Positions 36,537-47,970 of a stretch of 64,000 nucleotides of DNA are shown here, piece by piece. A model generated the notes under the pieces. That model saw only the letters and a list, made by a program, of their open reading frames with translations, ran no database searches and was not told the DNA's origin. The position numbers were made by a program, and so were the translations under genes. Each line of letters opens with the position of its first letter. The stretch's first letter is position 1. Origin of the DNA: Ischnura elegans. Lineage: Eukaryota; Arthropoda; Insecta; Odonata; Coenagrionidae. The stretch covers positions 133,424,198 through 133,488,197 of the forward strand of contig NC_060246.1 in assembly GCF_921293095.1 (NCBI RefSeq). Direction: 5' to 3'.

Positions 36537-39500
36537 ATGACTTCAGAAAGAATATCGTTATCGAGGATGAAGTGGGGCAGTGATACTGTAATGAAGTTCT
36601 TCAGGCTGTATATAAAATATCCTTGTTTGTGGGACAAAAACTGTGCGGACTATAGAGATAGAAGTTTGCGCCTTCATGCCTTACAGGACATTCTCGTCGC
36701 TTTAAACATAGATGGTCTGAGTATAGATTTATTAAAAACCAAGATTCATTCCTTACGAAGTACATACGTCAATGAAATAACTAAAGTTAAGAACAGTAAA
36801 CAATGGAGTTCAAGCGCGGAAGATATTTACAAACCGAAAATGCCTTGGTTTAAACTGGCTGACAGTTTCCTTAGAGACATTGTCTGGAGAGATAAGAATC
36901 ACGCGAGAGCGGTAAGTGGCTTGAAGGTGGAAAATATGTTCAATGGTCAATATGTGTGTTCTTGTAGATTAAATTTTCACATTTGGTTTTAACCGACTTG
37001 TAGCATTTGTTTGAGGTCGGTTTGGCTTTATGGCTGTTGTAAAAAGTTTACAGTCAAGATTTTCTTCTTACCATTTTTGTCGAAGATGGTTAAATAATAA
37101 TTTCTCATCTTCTTGAAGTTCAAAGTATGGTGTCTTTGTTTTTATTATGCGAATGTTTTTCGATTTTCGCCGTTTATTTACCTTCTTCCTCTGTCATTAA
37201 TGTTGGGTTCGACATCACTCCATTAAGAATTTTTTGGGGTATGGGTCATTCCATTTCAAATCAACCAGGCCATGACACCCACCGACTCGGATTTTCATGA
37301 AACTTACCATGGTCATACATTTTGGTATGATTAGAAATTGTGTGCAATTTTAGCCTCCAATTGTCATTTGTTAATGAAATATGAGCAATCGATATTTGGG
37401 TGTGACCCCTAAAGTGCCGCAACGTGCAACACATGGTGATTTTTATTTTCATCCATAACTCCATTCCTGTGAGATGAAAAGTCATGATTTTTTTTCTAAT
37501 GCTAAGTGGTTCATAATGATCCCACCATTATCATTAGATATTCACTGCATGAAGTAATTCAGCTGCAAAAAAATAAAGTTAACAAAAAAATCTCCCTTGC
37601 ACTATTTTTCATTATCAGCATCCACAGGGAAAGGCCATGCGAGTACAGACTCCTGGTTTAGTTTAAAGTAATCACTAATGTATGAGCAAAGATCCTGATG
37701 AAAAAAAATCGTGAGTCCGGCGTTCCTTTTAGTAAAAAAAATACTCGTTCATGTTCACGGGAAAAAAATGGCTCTTTTTCAAGGCACCTAGAAATTACAC
37801 AATTTTGAGGAGATATAAGCTAATACTCATGATTTAACAATATTGGGCCTTGCATCAGCTACCCATCAGGTAACTGATGATGCTGTAAAGCGAAACCGGC
37901 AGTACCAATAAATTTAAAATTGTGGAAATTGCTCCTTCATTATGTCACGTTTCCATCTCTCCTGAAACCTCAGATTATATTGACTTGTGTGCTCTCATCG
38001 TCTTCTTTGCTACTTAAAAAAATGCGAGTGTTATCAGCTTAAATGCTGTACCCCTTTTCCATACATAAAGGTCCTGTGAGGACCATACCTCTAAAAAAAG
38101 TCTAAGTCTATGAGAGCAGCAGGCATCCTGGTGAAGCCTGGAGAAAAATTTTGCTGTAGGTGTGACAAGAGGATTTCCAAAATTTGTAAAAGTGAAGTTG
38201 TTTCCAATGGCAGTGAGGAAAGCGAGAGAGAACTTACATCAGTTAAGACTGTGTTGGAAAGTGATAGAAAATAAGAAGAAGCCAACTGCAGCTTGGAGGC
38301 TTTAGACTGCTCTCCTTTGAAATTACATTCTTTGTCTTCTCACAGTAGACACTCACATTGAAAAGGAAAGATCACACAGGCTAAGCATTACCTTGTTTCT
38401 AAAGTGTCTGGTGTATTGAAATTAGTGAATCCATCCCTGGAAAATATAAGTAGCAATGAAGATGGGAGTGACAGTCAACTCATCAAGCGAAAGGCAGCCA
38501 ACTTGGATGGCCTGCTGACTAAAATTAAGACTAATTGCCAACAGTTAGTTGGCAGGGTAAAATTCAAATGCTGACCCTGGCCCCTTTATCTTGGTCTAGG
38601 AAAAGGATTATAAGTGAATTTCATGTTTCAGACTACACTGTGAGACAGTCAAAAAAGTTACTTGATGAGAAGGGAATTCCTGCTATGCCATCACCATGTG
38701 CTGCGAAACCACGTCTAAACTCCACAGAAGAGCTGGAGAAAAATTTTTACCAGCCTGACAAGAATCCTAGACAGATTCCTGGAGTCAAAGATAAAGTCAG
38801 TGTGAGTAAGAATGAGTAGGTATATGGAGAAGAGGTTGATTTTATATAACCTCAAGAAACTGTAAGTGCTCTTCAAAGAGTAATATCCACAAGAAAAAAT
38901 TGGGTTCTCCAGATTTTGTTCACTTCAGCCAAAATGGTGTGTGATGGCTGGTGCTTTTAGGATTCATTCAGTTTGTGTTTGTGTCATACATCAAAATGTG
39001 AAACTGCTAATTAATGCCTTGCAATTGAAGGAAGCATAAGAAGTTGATCGCTATCATCATCTGTGACAAAAACAATGCAGATTGTATGCTCAGAAAATGT
39101 TTTTACTGTCCAGATCCTTCCAGGCTAAAGGATATCATCATTTCTAAATTTTGTGAATATGACCCTTCTGATACAGTGAAATATAGGCAGTGGGTTTCCA
39201 CTGATAGAACAGAACTTCAGTTGTATATATCATCCATTAATGAACTCTTGGACATTCTATGCCTCAAAATGAATAAACTGATACCACATTATTACGTCAC
39301 CTAAGAACAATCCTCGTTTTTTAAAATAAGAAAAGAAACCCTCAGTCATGATAAGGCAGTTATTGTAATGGAATTTAGTGAAAATTTTTCATTTTTAATT
39401 CAGGATGAAGTTCAAAAATATCAATGGACCAATCTATCATGCATCATACACCCTTGCTTGATTTACCAGAAGAAAGATGGTGCCTTCACTACATCATCTC

Positions 39501-42500
39501 ATTGTTTCATATCTGATGACCTTAACTATAATGTGGCCTTGGTTATGGAAGTGCAACGTCACCTGATAAAATTTTTAAAGAGAACTTCACCTATGATCCA
39601 AGAGGTTCAGTACTTCACAGATGGATGTGCTGGGCAATATAAAAACTGCAAATCTTTTATAAATTTGTGCCATTATTATAATGACTATGGATTGAATGCA
39701 ATCCAGTCTATTTTTCCACAAGCCATGGAGAGTCCTCTGGTGATGGTATAGGTGGTACCATTAAACGAATGGCACAGCAAATAACAAACAGCACCAGGAT
39801 ACATGAATTCTGTAGAGATAATATGAAAAACATCAAAATCCATTACATTAAGTTTAGGGATGTGGCTTGGTCACGTAGTAAATTTCTTGAAAGATCCACC
39901 AAGGCAAAAACAATTCCAGGAACAAGAAATTTCCATCATTTCGTGCCTTTATCAGATAGAAAAGTCGCTGCAAAGTTCACTGGCCTGGATGATGAGTACA
40001 GCATTATATTTGATTTTTGTTCTGAAACAGTGGATTTCCCAGATAATTTGGCTGTTGGTTCATATGCAGTGTGTATTTATAGCAAGCCGTGGTACATTGG
40101 AGCAATGAAAGCTTTCAACCATGAAGATGGTGATATTTCAGTTAAATTCATGACACCTCAAGGGCCCTCACCTTCATTCTCTTGGCCAGAGAGATATGAT
40201 GTTTGCTGTGTGCCACAAGGGCACCTATTGTGTGTGCTTAATTCTCATGCTACCACAAGCTCTAGGAGGTCATACTACTTCTTGAGGGAGGAAGTGGACA
40301 ACATTAGAAAAAAATATTTAGACTTTGTGAAAAACAATGAGACATCTTAGAATGTGGACAGCCAGTTAAAAAGAGAAGGCTCACTTTCAAATCAATTGGT
40401 AAGGTCATTAATTTAATTTTACTCTTTTTGCCTAAATTTCCAATGATATAGAATGACTAAATGAAACATTGAAAATAAGCATTAGGATGAAGTACCTGAG
40501 AAATTTCTCAATTCCAATGATTTGATGACAGTTCCCTTTGACATTGGATATTGTACATTCCTGTGATGTAAATACATCTGGATATGAAATGTATTTGGTC
40601 TTTGGACACAGATTAAAAGGTATGTAGAATGTAATAGAGTACAATGGATCATGCAGTTTTTTTATTAAAACTCCCTCTGCTCGAATAGTTCTGATAGCAC
40701 GAAATTAGCAGTAAGTGGGGGAGTACATTCACATGATTGCCTTTGTGTTTCCTACTCTAAGAACCAGTAGCATACAATATAGTGAGATAATGCATGATCC
40801 AATATTGTATAATCATGATAGTTGTTTAATCATTGAGCTTATATCTCCTCTAAATTGTGTAATTTCTAGGTGCCTTGAAAAAGCGCCATTTTTATTCCGT
40901 GAACATGAACGAGTATTTTTTTTTACTAAAAGGAACACCGGACTCACGATTTTTTTTCATCAGGATCTTTGCTCATACATTAGTGATTACTTTAAACTAA
41001 ACCAGGAGTCTGTACTCGCATGGCCTTTCCCTGTGGATGCTGATAATGAAAAATAGTGCAAGGGAGATTTTTTTGTTAACTTTATTTTTTTGCAGCTGAA
41101 TTACTTCATGCAGTGAATATCTAATGATAATGGTGGGATCATTATGAACCACTTAGCATTAGAAAAAAAATCATGACTTTTCATCTCACAGGAATGGAGT
41201 TATGGATGAAAATAAAAATCACCATGTGTTGCACGTTGCGGCACTTTAGGGGTCACACCCAAATATCAATAGGGTGGTTTCCTATTATTTTGTTATTGCC
41301 TAAATCGAAAGATTATTACTCCTGGAGTACGTATTTCGCGCTTTTAGATTTTTAAATGACGATATCTATTTTTCGCGATTAAATGAAAAGTGAAAAATTT
41401 CAAGCGCGCAAAAACGCGACGCGTAAGTAGGAAAGTCCGTGCGCCGCATTTCTGGTTCCCCCTCTCTCCTTGTGAAGTGACCTTGATCGAGGCTCTGAGC
41501 GCTGATAGGACGCAGGATGCTAGCGGATAGCTGAGTACCTTCCTGTCTGGTAGCGCATGGCTTAAAAAAGGTTTATTAATACCTTATCAAGCGAAGAAAA
41601 CTTTCCGACCTTAGCCAGTTTTAATAGGTGGTTATTAAGACATGTTTCCCTGAGCTCTGTGCCTCATGCATGCATTGGTAACCTCAGACGATGTATAACT
41701 CCTATCCTCTCGTGTAGAAACTAGGTCCCTGTGACGTCACGCGGAGCGGAATCGCATGGGCGCCAATCTGGCCTTTTTCAAATGAGGATAAAATTTGACC
41801 CTTGCCATTCGTCTAAACCGGTATTTCAAAAACCAAATAATTTGTGTATTATGAATACACTAATGGTGGGCAACGAATCGCAATCAATGCCTATCGTTTT
41901 CTTTGATGAAGGAAACTACCCTATTGCTCATATTTCATTAACAAATGACAATTGGAGGCTAAAATTGCACACAATTTCTAATCATACCAAAATGTATGAT
42001 CATGGTAAGTTTCATGAAAATCCGAGACGGTGGGTGTCATTTGGTCAAAATATTGGTTGATTTGACGTGGAATGACCCGTATGTGTTTTAGAACTCCCTA
42101 TAATAGTTCAAGGGGTACTCAAAAATTGAATGTGTAATGTGAATATTGATAATGTTTACACTAATTGGTGAAGTGTTCATAGGCTGTGTATAAGTATGGT
42201 CTATTTTTGTCCTAAAGAATTTTGACTCCCAGCCAAAGTTATCTAAGGTTAGTTCAACTTTGTTGTCTTTATTCATAAATAATCAAATATTTTTAGGACA
42301 TTATTTGTGGGCTTAGCATTTGCAATCAGTACAGTAAGGATTATCGAATTAAGACAAGAGTATGGCGAGCAGTTGATGAGCATTGTTTAATTAATGCAAG
42401 TTACATGCTTAACATGTTACATTATTTAAACCAATAAAAAATGTGTGCCATCTTCCTTTCAAGGTTCCCCAGGAATCTGTAAATGAAACTTTTCCACTCG

Positions 42501-42847
42501 AAGGATACATTACTGAAGCAGATGATTCGAGTGAACCCAATCCTCAAGTTGTCGCCAATTGGTCCATAAAGAATGAGGAGTTCACAAATGAGCCAAGGCA
42601 AGAGGTGTGTGAGCATACTATTAGCCCTGTTGAGAGCACTAGCGAAATCTTTCCAAGTGCGGCTCTAGAGAATGAACTAGATGCTTTTGGAAAAAGTGTC
42701 ACTGCACAGATGAAAAACCTTCCAGAAGAGTATGCTATTGAACTTATGGCTGAAATCCAAACACTACTAACTAAGAAACGTCTCAAAGCCATTGCCGATA
42801 AGAGAGCATCATCTTCCAATCCTTCAATGAATTATTTTCTCTCCTAA
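36537..42847 (+). CDS. MADF-BESS domain transcription factor, two exons
   Basis: DNA-binding regulator of the insect Adf-1 type. Exon 1 is 36537-36911 (125 codons) and exon 2 is 42464-42847; the donor GCG-GTAAGT and acceptor TTTCAAG are in phase 0, giving 252 aa. The MADF domain (about residues 17-115) shows FFRLYIKYPCLWDKNCADYR, the Leu/Ile core and PWFKLADSFLRDIV. The BESS motif near the C-terminus is AFGKSVTAQMKNLPEEYAIE, followed by MAEIQTLLTKKRL. An extension upstream in frame lacks an ATG. An alternative acceptor nine bases downstream is also in frame, and a further internal exon cannot be excluded. MADF binds DNA and BESS mediates protein contact (family knowledge). The intron is almost wholly a transposon. 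Confidence 0.9.
37874..37896 (+). other. Hammerhead-like core in a Penelope-like scrap
   Basis: CTGATGA, then GCT-GTAA-AGC (three pairs with a four-base loop), then GAAAC, within CATCAGGTAACTGATGATGC. One unpaired base sits between the core and the stem, so cleavage activity is doubtful. Fossil fragment, perhaps 37860-37970, in the left arm of the long-TIR transposon. Confidence 0.45.
38100..40350 (+). pseudogene. Decayed protein of the long-TIR transposon, copy 2
   Basis: The N-terminal part (38100-38820) has a Cys motif (FCCRCDKRI) and the block SDYTVRQSKKLLDEKGIPAM. A Cys-rich middle follows (39044-39304: CMLRKCFYCPD, YRQWVSTDRTELQ). The best-kept part is 39368-40350 with MEFSENFSFLIQDEVQKYQW, YFTDGCAGQYKNCKSFINLC, GIGGTIKRMAQQ, KTIPGTRNFHHFVPLS and a C-terminal domain (YAVCIYSKPWYIGAMKAF). 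The first of the three acids expected in a DDE core is Glu here and Asp in copy 1. There are several stops and one frameshift near 39722. The family is conserved, but its function is not assigned by me. Confidence 0.8.
41271..41922 (+). mobile_element. 652 bp non-autonomous TIR element with CRE-like site, copy 1
   Basis: The ends AGGGTGGTTTCCTATTATTT and (inverted) AGGGTAGTTTCC interrupt the right arm of the long-TIR transposon. The paired left arm (near 37393) and copy 1 (near 33635) give the empty site ATCRATTGCTC, so the target duplication here is two bases, AT. The interior has GTCCCTGTGACGTCACGC, a CRE-like palindrome, and no ORF of note. A partial inverted relative is at 46960-47521. 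Confidence 0.75.
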
Positions 42848-44411
42848 TGGTGATACTTGATGTACTTAAATCATTATCTATTAATGGAAATGTTCACCAC
42901 TCAAAAAAAAAGCTCTTCAATGATGTGGAGAACTGCTGCTGAGGGATGCATTGCTGTGTGTTTTGAGTGTGACAGCTCAATTTGTCTGAGGGGGGAGAAG
43001 TGCACAAATGGTTAGCAATCTAAAACACGTAAATGAATCAGTGCCATTTTTCTGGGCATTGTAAAACATTTGTTTTATATGTAAGTTAGTGTTACTCCTC
43101 TTAATGGAAGGCGGTCAGCTCAGTACACAGTTACCATAATGTCATTATTACAAAGCTTGATATGCTACGAGCCTTTCAACAATTATGTAATATAATTTTG
43201 GTGACACCTCTCCTCCTCCCTTCCTAAGGCAAAAATATTAATGAGAGAGACCTCTCTTCTAATTGCATTATGCAACCAGTGACATGGCAGCAACAATAGT
43301 AGCTATAATATTGTTGAAAATTTGTATATAGAATAATGGGTATGAACTCGCATGATGTAGCAGTTTAATTGCAGTTGCTACTTCCAGCCATTTCAATGAG
43401 TTTACTCAACTATGACCTAAAAACACAGGTCTATCAAATTATGATTAGACTTGCAGTTGGTTGATAAACAAGACCAACTGTTGATCTAGGGGTGATGAGA
43501 AGGGAAATGTTTCTCCCCTTCTCCAAATTCAGGAGATGAATGGAAAATAAAATTTTTACATTTGCTAGTAAGATTCACTAAACATGTTTGAGGGATATGT
43601 GCAACCTAGATACAGATACAGGTTATTAGGTGATGATATACGTATGTTACAAAGATGAAACTAACTCAACCACCTTAATATGCAACTATGTTGTGAAACC
43701 TAGGTCACATCCATTAAACATATCAAGTGAAACTTTCTCAGTGGATTAATTTTATTTTCCGTAATGGAAAGACATCACGAAGTTAAGCCTTAAGTTTTTA
43801 GTGACATCCAAGAGATTACGTTTTTTGCTGAGGCAAATAATTTAGCTTTGCATCATCAGCACAGGGATATTTTTGCGATGAGAGGAGGTCAGGCCAAGGT
43901 AAGGAAGGCCATTCCCCCAAATTCTGATAGTGTATCCACCATCCCTCCCCCCCAAAAAAAAGCAATTATTCTACCCCCAGGTATTTGTACCACATGCACC
44001 ATACGTCCCTCATGCGGATGGTCGTAGGCCATTAGACTCTGATGCCGTTAACAAATAGGTGTTCTGTCTTATTTTAGAAGGTCACCTGAAAAGTAATACA
44101 ATGTTTCCCTGAACTATCCTTATGCAGATAGATTCCACTCCACTGGTTCCTCTGTGTACGGCAGAGCAGAAAATGCCGGACCCCTTGTCCCTGTAAAACA
44201 TGATCTCCATTACTTTAATATTCCCTGTGCTTGTGACTGGGTGCATGGAGGTCCAAGGTCCTAGAAACTATGGCAATTTTTCCCAACTGAAAATTCATTC
44301 ATACCTATTATGTAGTTGCACTGCTTTCCCCCCTCAGGATTCCACTAATAAATTTGGAAATGGGTAAAAACCATGAAATATGCTACTAACACTAAATAAC
44401 AAGAATTATAA
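42848..44411. other. Probable MADF-BESS 3' UTR and spacer
   Basis: No further exon was recognised. A plus-strand AATAAA at 43546-43551 is a candidate polyadenylation signal about 700 bases after the stop. Confidence 0.4.
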
Positions 44412-45814
44412 AGCCAGTGTCCCACAGGCAAATTTGCATCACAACTTTTGGACCAAAAATTTTTATGCAGCTGGATGGGGTCTCCCACGATGCATTTCGT
44501 TTGGACCAAAAGATGGAAATATGTAAACGAAAGTCGATATTAATGTAAACAAATGTGGAAGCTTGTGGAGTGGAGGATTCTGTCTTATTAAGCAGTTGAA
44601 ATTGTCTGAGCAGGCCTCTTCAATATTAAAGAGGCAAAGAAAAGAAAACGGAGGAAGTGTTGGACTTGGCCTTGGCCAGAAAGGGGATATAAAAATGTTT
44701 GGAATAGGCGTGCTAGCCATGTTGAAGAAGGAGTTGGTTGCCGATGTTCCCGTGAATTCTCAACATTAATTGATGATGTGTGAAGATATTTTCATGCCCC
44801 TTATCAGCAAGGTTGAGGGCAGAATAAAATGCCAGGATACAAACGTGAGGCAGTTTATTCCTCTAAGGAAAATTTTATTAATGGATGATGGACATTGTAG
44901 TTGAGATGATGTTATGAATAGTGCTGTAAACGTGCATTACAATCACATTTTTCTCTCCTAATCGAGCAGTTGCTAAAATAAAGTCCTAATCCTATAATCA
45001 TAGTGATCGAAACAGGCAGTTGTAGTGTTTCATATGTATGTAGTAATTTCTCCAGCTGCTCGCTCACTCAGAATCGCATGCCCTCCACAAAGCTAATCTG
45101 TAGAATTCCGCCTCGATGCCTTAAGTAAATCTTTAATTCTTTCCAAAACACCCCTCCTTGTATTGTGATTCTAATAGATCGCTTCCTTCCTATCGAACAT
45201 GAACTCATTATTACGGATTTCCTGGTTGAGAGTTTCCATCGCCTCTCTAGACCAATTTGTATTCATTTTTACTTTTAGGACCACACCAGGCGATGAAATA
45301 GACGATCATGAACGTAGATATGTATTTGAAATAATGTTTAGTGAGTTTACTTCGTGGTATGGTGATATTATAGATTCAAAACTAAACCTTTTAGTATTCC
45401 ATACAGTGTTTATGGAAAAAACTCAACCGGTTTCGACCTTTTCAGGTCATTAATAAGGTGAATGATAATGACCTGAAAAGGTGAAAACCGGTTGGGTTTT
45501 TAATGCATACTGTGTGGTTTACAACAAAGTTTATTTTTGTATACATAATATTTATATTTATTAATTATAATGCTCATGCAGACAATAAATAAGTTTAACC
45601 TGTGTGTCAGCGCTTGGCGATGCTTTTTTGTCAAGTAGTGATTATGGTTTCATCCAATTGGATGAAAATTTAGAACCTGTCCTATCCATTAGGACTAAAT
45701 GATAGGACCAAAAGTTAGTTGGATGAAATTTTGACTGTGGGAGATGGGGCACGTATGTTGTATGAAAATTTGATACAAATATTTTGATGCAAATTTGACC
45801 GTGGGACACCGGCT
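44412..45814 (+). mobile_element. PIF/Harbinger-type transposon relic
   Basis: The ends AGCCAGTGTCCCAC and (inverted) AGCCGGTGTCCCAC, continuing with CAAATTTGCATCA on both sides, are flanked by TAA (44409-44411 and 45815-45817), the Harbinger target. At about 44560-44895 there is a transposase N-terminal remnant: readable pieces include WTWPWPERG, DIFMPLISKVEGRIKCQDTN and VRQFIPLRKILLMDD, split over frames with stops. The catalytic half is absent. A Penelope-like inverted repeat lies at about 45395-45520. Confidence 0.75.
45395..45520. mobile_element. Penelope-like terminal scrap, inverted repeat
   Basis: Two arms carrying AACCGGTTTCGACCTTTTCA and its near complement meet around a short TAATAAGGTGAATGATAA centre. 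ACCTGAAAAGGTCGAAACCGG is the layout of a Penelope-type terminal repeat with the hammerhead core no longer intact. Fossil, nested in the Harbinger relic; target duplication not resolved. Confidence 0.5.
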
Positions 45815-46317
45815 TAACTTTTCTCCAAAGTCAATAAGAATTTCTAATCACTGAATTTTAACTTCAGAACATCATTAAAATATTATCAGACCTACTGGCA
45901 GGTTTTTCTGTCAATTTCTTTCAACAGATTTTTGCAGAAGGCTTTCAAATTTTTTTTTTTTTTGTTTATGCTCATATTACTGAAAAACATTTTTAGGTTC
46001 AACAGCACTTACTTAAGCAGAAATGTGGTTGATTACTACATACTCGTTCCAAGTCTTATCAAAAAAGTGGATTACTTAATGCATATTCAATTGCTTTGCA
46101 AATTTGCAATGAACTTGAAAAATTAAATATGGCCAGTTTTTATTTTGCTAATACCTGAGCAACTTTAATTTTTGAAGTTTAATGGATCTTCCCTGGAGTT
46201 TTTCATTAATAAAGTGAACTAATATATGCCCTTCTGTTCACAACCTCATCCCCAAAGACAAATACCGAGTTTGTTTTTAATCCCCGACCTCCCTATGAAA
46301 AGTGATTTTTAACTTTT

Positions 46318-46950
46318 AAGGACAAAGTGCATCCTGAAGACAGAAGTAGTGTCTCCGCCCTGACATGTGATGAGTGCAACAGCGTGTACGTCGGTCAAAT
46401 GGGCAGCAAATTTAAAACTTGTGTTGAACCTAAAAGAAGTGCCCATATGAAAGACTTCAAATCCCATTTTTCTAAGCACCTGATCGAATCCAGCCACAAG
46501 AATGATTATAATATTAAACTTTTACATGTACATGACAAAAGTGTTAAACTGAATATTTTAGCAATCACCAAATGCACTCTTGCACGTAACACCAAAATTT
46601 TAAATGATGTGACTGTATTCAAATGTTCTAATTTTTTATCTACTGTTTTAAAATCTGACTTCTTCCTTGACAATCCTCCCTCTCCCCCCCCCCCCTCCAT
46701 TAACCTCGTGACCACCTGACTTTCTATCCGCCCCCCCCCCCCCCCTACTTTTATACTTGCATGTTTTCACCCTCCATCCAACCTGCTCATCCCCCCTACC
46801 TCCCTCATATTGTGGTTGGATATATAAGGCTGGACGTTGCACGCTATCGTTCTGTTCGTCTTGATAATGACGGTATAGATGTTGAAACTAGTCGACAGCA
46901 TTTATATAAAAAGTTTTTGGAACAGTACTTGGTTTTTGTTTCACCATGAA
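46318..46950 (+). mobile_element. Penelope-like element 3' fragment (GIY-YIG endonuclease part)
   Basis: Fossil Penelope-like retroelement. The open stretch to 46719 encodes ALTCDECNSVYVGQMGSKFK and SHFSKHLIESSHKND, the GIY-YIG-type nuclease region at the C-terminus of Penelope polyproteins. C-rich tracts follow, then TATATAAGGCTGGACGTTGC and a hammerhead-like TTGATAATGA ... GTTGAAACTAG (46860-46888), as expected for the element's terminal repeat. The reverse transcriptase part is absent. The 45818-46317 stretch before it holds nothing recognisable. Confidence 0.75.
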
Positions 46951-46959
46951 CAAACTATT

Positions 46960-47521
46960 TGGTTTTAGAAATCCCAGTTTAGACGAATGTTAATAGTCAA
47001 TTTTAACCTAATTTGAAAAAAGGACAGATTGGCGCAATACCACTCCACGTGACGTCTCAGGGACCTAGATGCTATAAGAGTAGATAGGAGTTTTACATCG
47101 TCTGAGTTTACCAATGCATGCATGAGGCACAGAGCTCAGGGAAATATCTCTTAATAACCCCCTATTAAAATTGCATTAGGTCGGAAAGTTTCCTTCGTTT
47201 GATAGGGTATAATTAATCCTTATTTAAGCCAAGCCAGGTCAGGTTACTCTACGCTACGCCATGCTCGGCAGCAAGCAGCCTGCATTGTAGCGGCGTTCAT
47301 AGCCTCGCACCCACGTGGCCTCACATAGCAGCACACAGACGTCGTGCAGGCTTTTCCCAGCATTCATACTTAGCCGTGGCGTTTTCGCACACTTGAAAAT
47401 TTTCACTTTTCATTAAATCGCGGAAAATAGATGTCACTTATAAATCTAAAATAGTGAAATACGTACTCCAGGAGTAATAACCTTTCAATTTAGGCAATAA
47501 AAAATTATAGGAAACCATCCT
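46960..47521 (-). mobile_element. TIR element with CRE-like site, copy 2 (inverted, partial)
   Basis: Inverted and diverged relative of 41271-41922: the shared end AGGATGGTTTCCTATAATTT lies at the high-coordinate side, and the CRE-like block (CACGTGACGTCTCAGGGACC) at about 47046. The low-coordinate end fades into the Penelope-like fragment, so that end was probably lost. Confidence 0.65.
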
Positions 47522-47970
47522 ATTTACTGTTACATATCATACAGTTAGTATCCCAATTAGCATACCTTCTGGTGGACACCAAGCCTAAGTTATCTAATTG
47601 TAAATGTGATTAGCTCTATTAGTGTGCTCAAGTAAAATATTTACTGGGTCTCACACGGATGTCTAGAGGAGAAATTAAACTTGAAATGTTTCCATAAGAT
47701 TATACATATTAATAGAAGAAATATCACCAGTGCTAATGCAGAAACAAAGAAAACAGCATGGCACTTTTTTACATGTATGAAACAATGACCTTTACTTTAA
47801 AAATCCCTAACCTCTGCATTTCACACAGTAGAAAAATTAACAACAGTTAATATATTTACTCCAAAAAGTAATTTTTTTCTGAAAGAGGAACTTTCACAAA
47901 TTAAGCTTATGTAAAATTGAATAACACAACAATGACAAAACTTTCATTTCTCACAAAAAATAGTCTCATT
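47522..47970. other. Probable 3' UTR of the LRR gene
   Basis: AT-rich sequence below the LRR gene stop codon; no repeat ends and no clear polyadenylation signal were found. Confidence 0.4.

Larger units (their letters stand above)
37243..42078 (+). mobile_element. Long-TIR DNA transposon of unassigned superfamily, copy 2, in the MADF-BESS intron
   Basis: The ends GGGTCATTCCATTTCAAATC and (inverted) GGGTCATTCCACGTCAAATC are flanked by a 4 bp duplication GTAT (37239-37242 and 42079-42082). Inverted arms extend about 600 bases inward on each side (37243-37850 and 40700-42078, the latter enlarged by a 652 bp insertion). The 4 bp duplication and DDE-like acids would suit Sola-like elements, but I cannot confirm that. 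The encoded protein resembles an uncharacterised transposon-linked family in cnidarians, fish and aphids. The left arm passes at about 37860 into a Penelope-like scrap. Confidence 0.8.
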
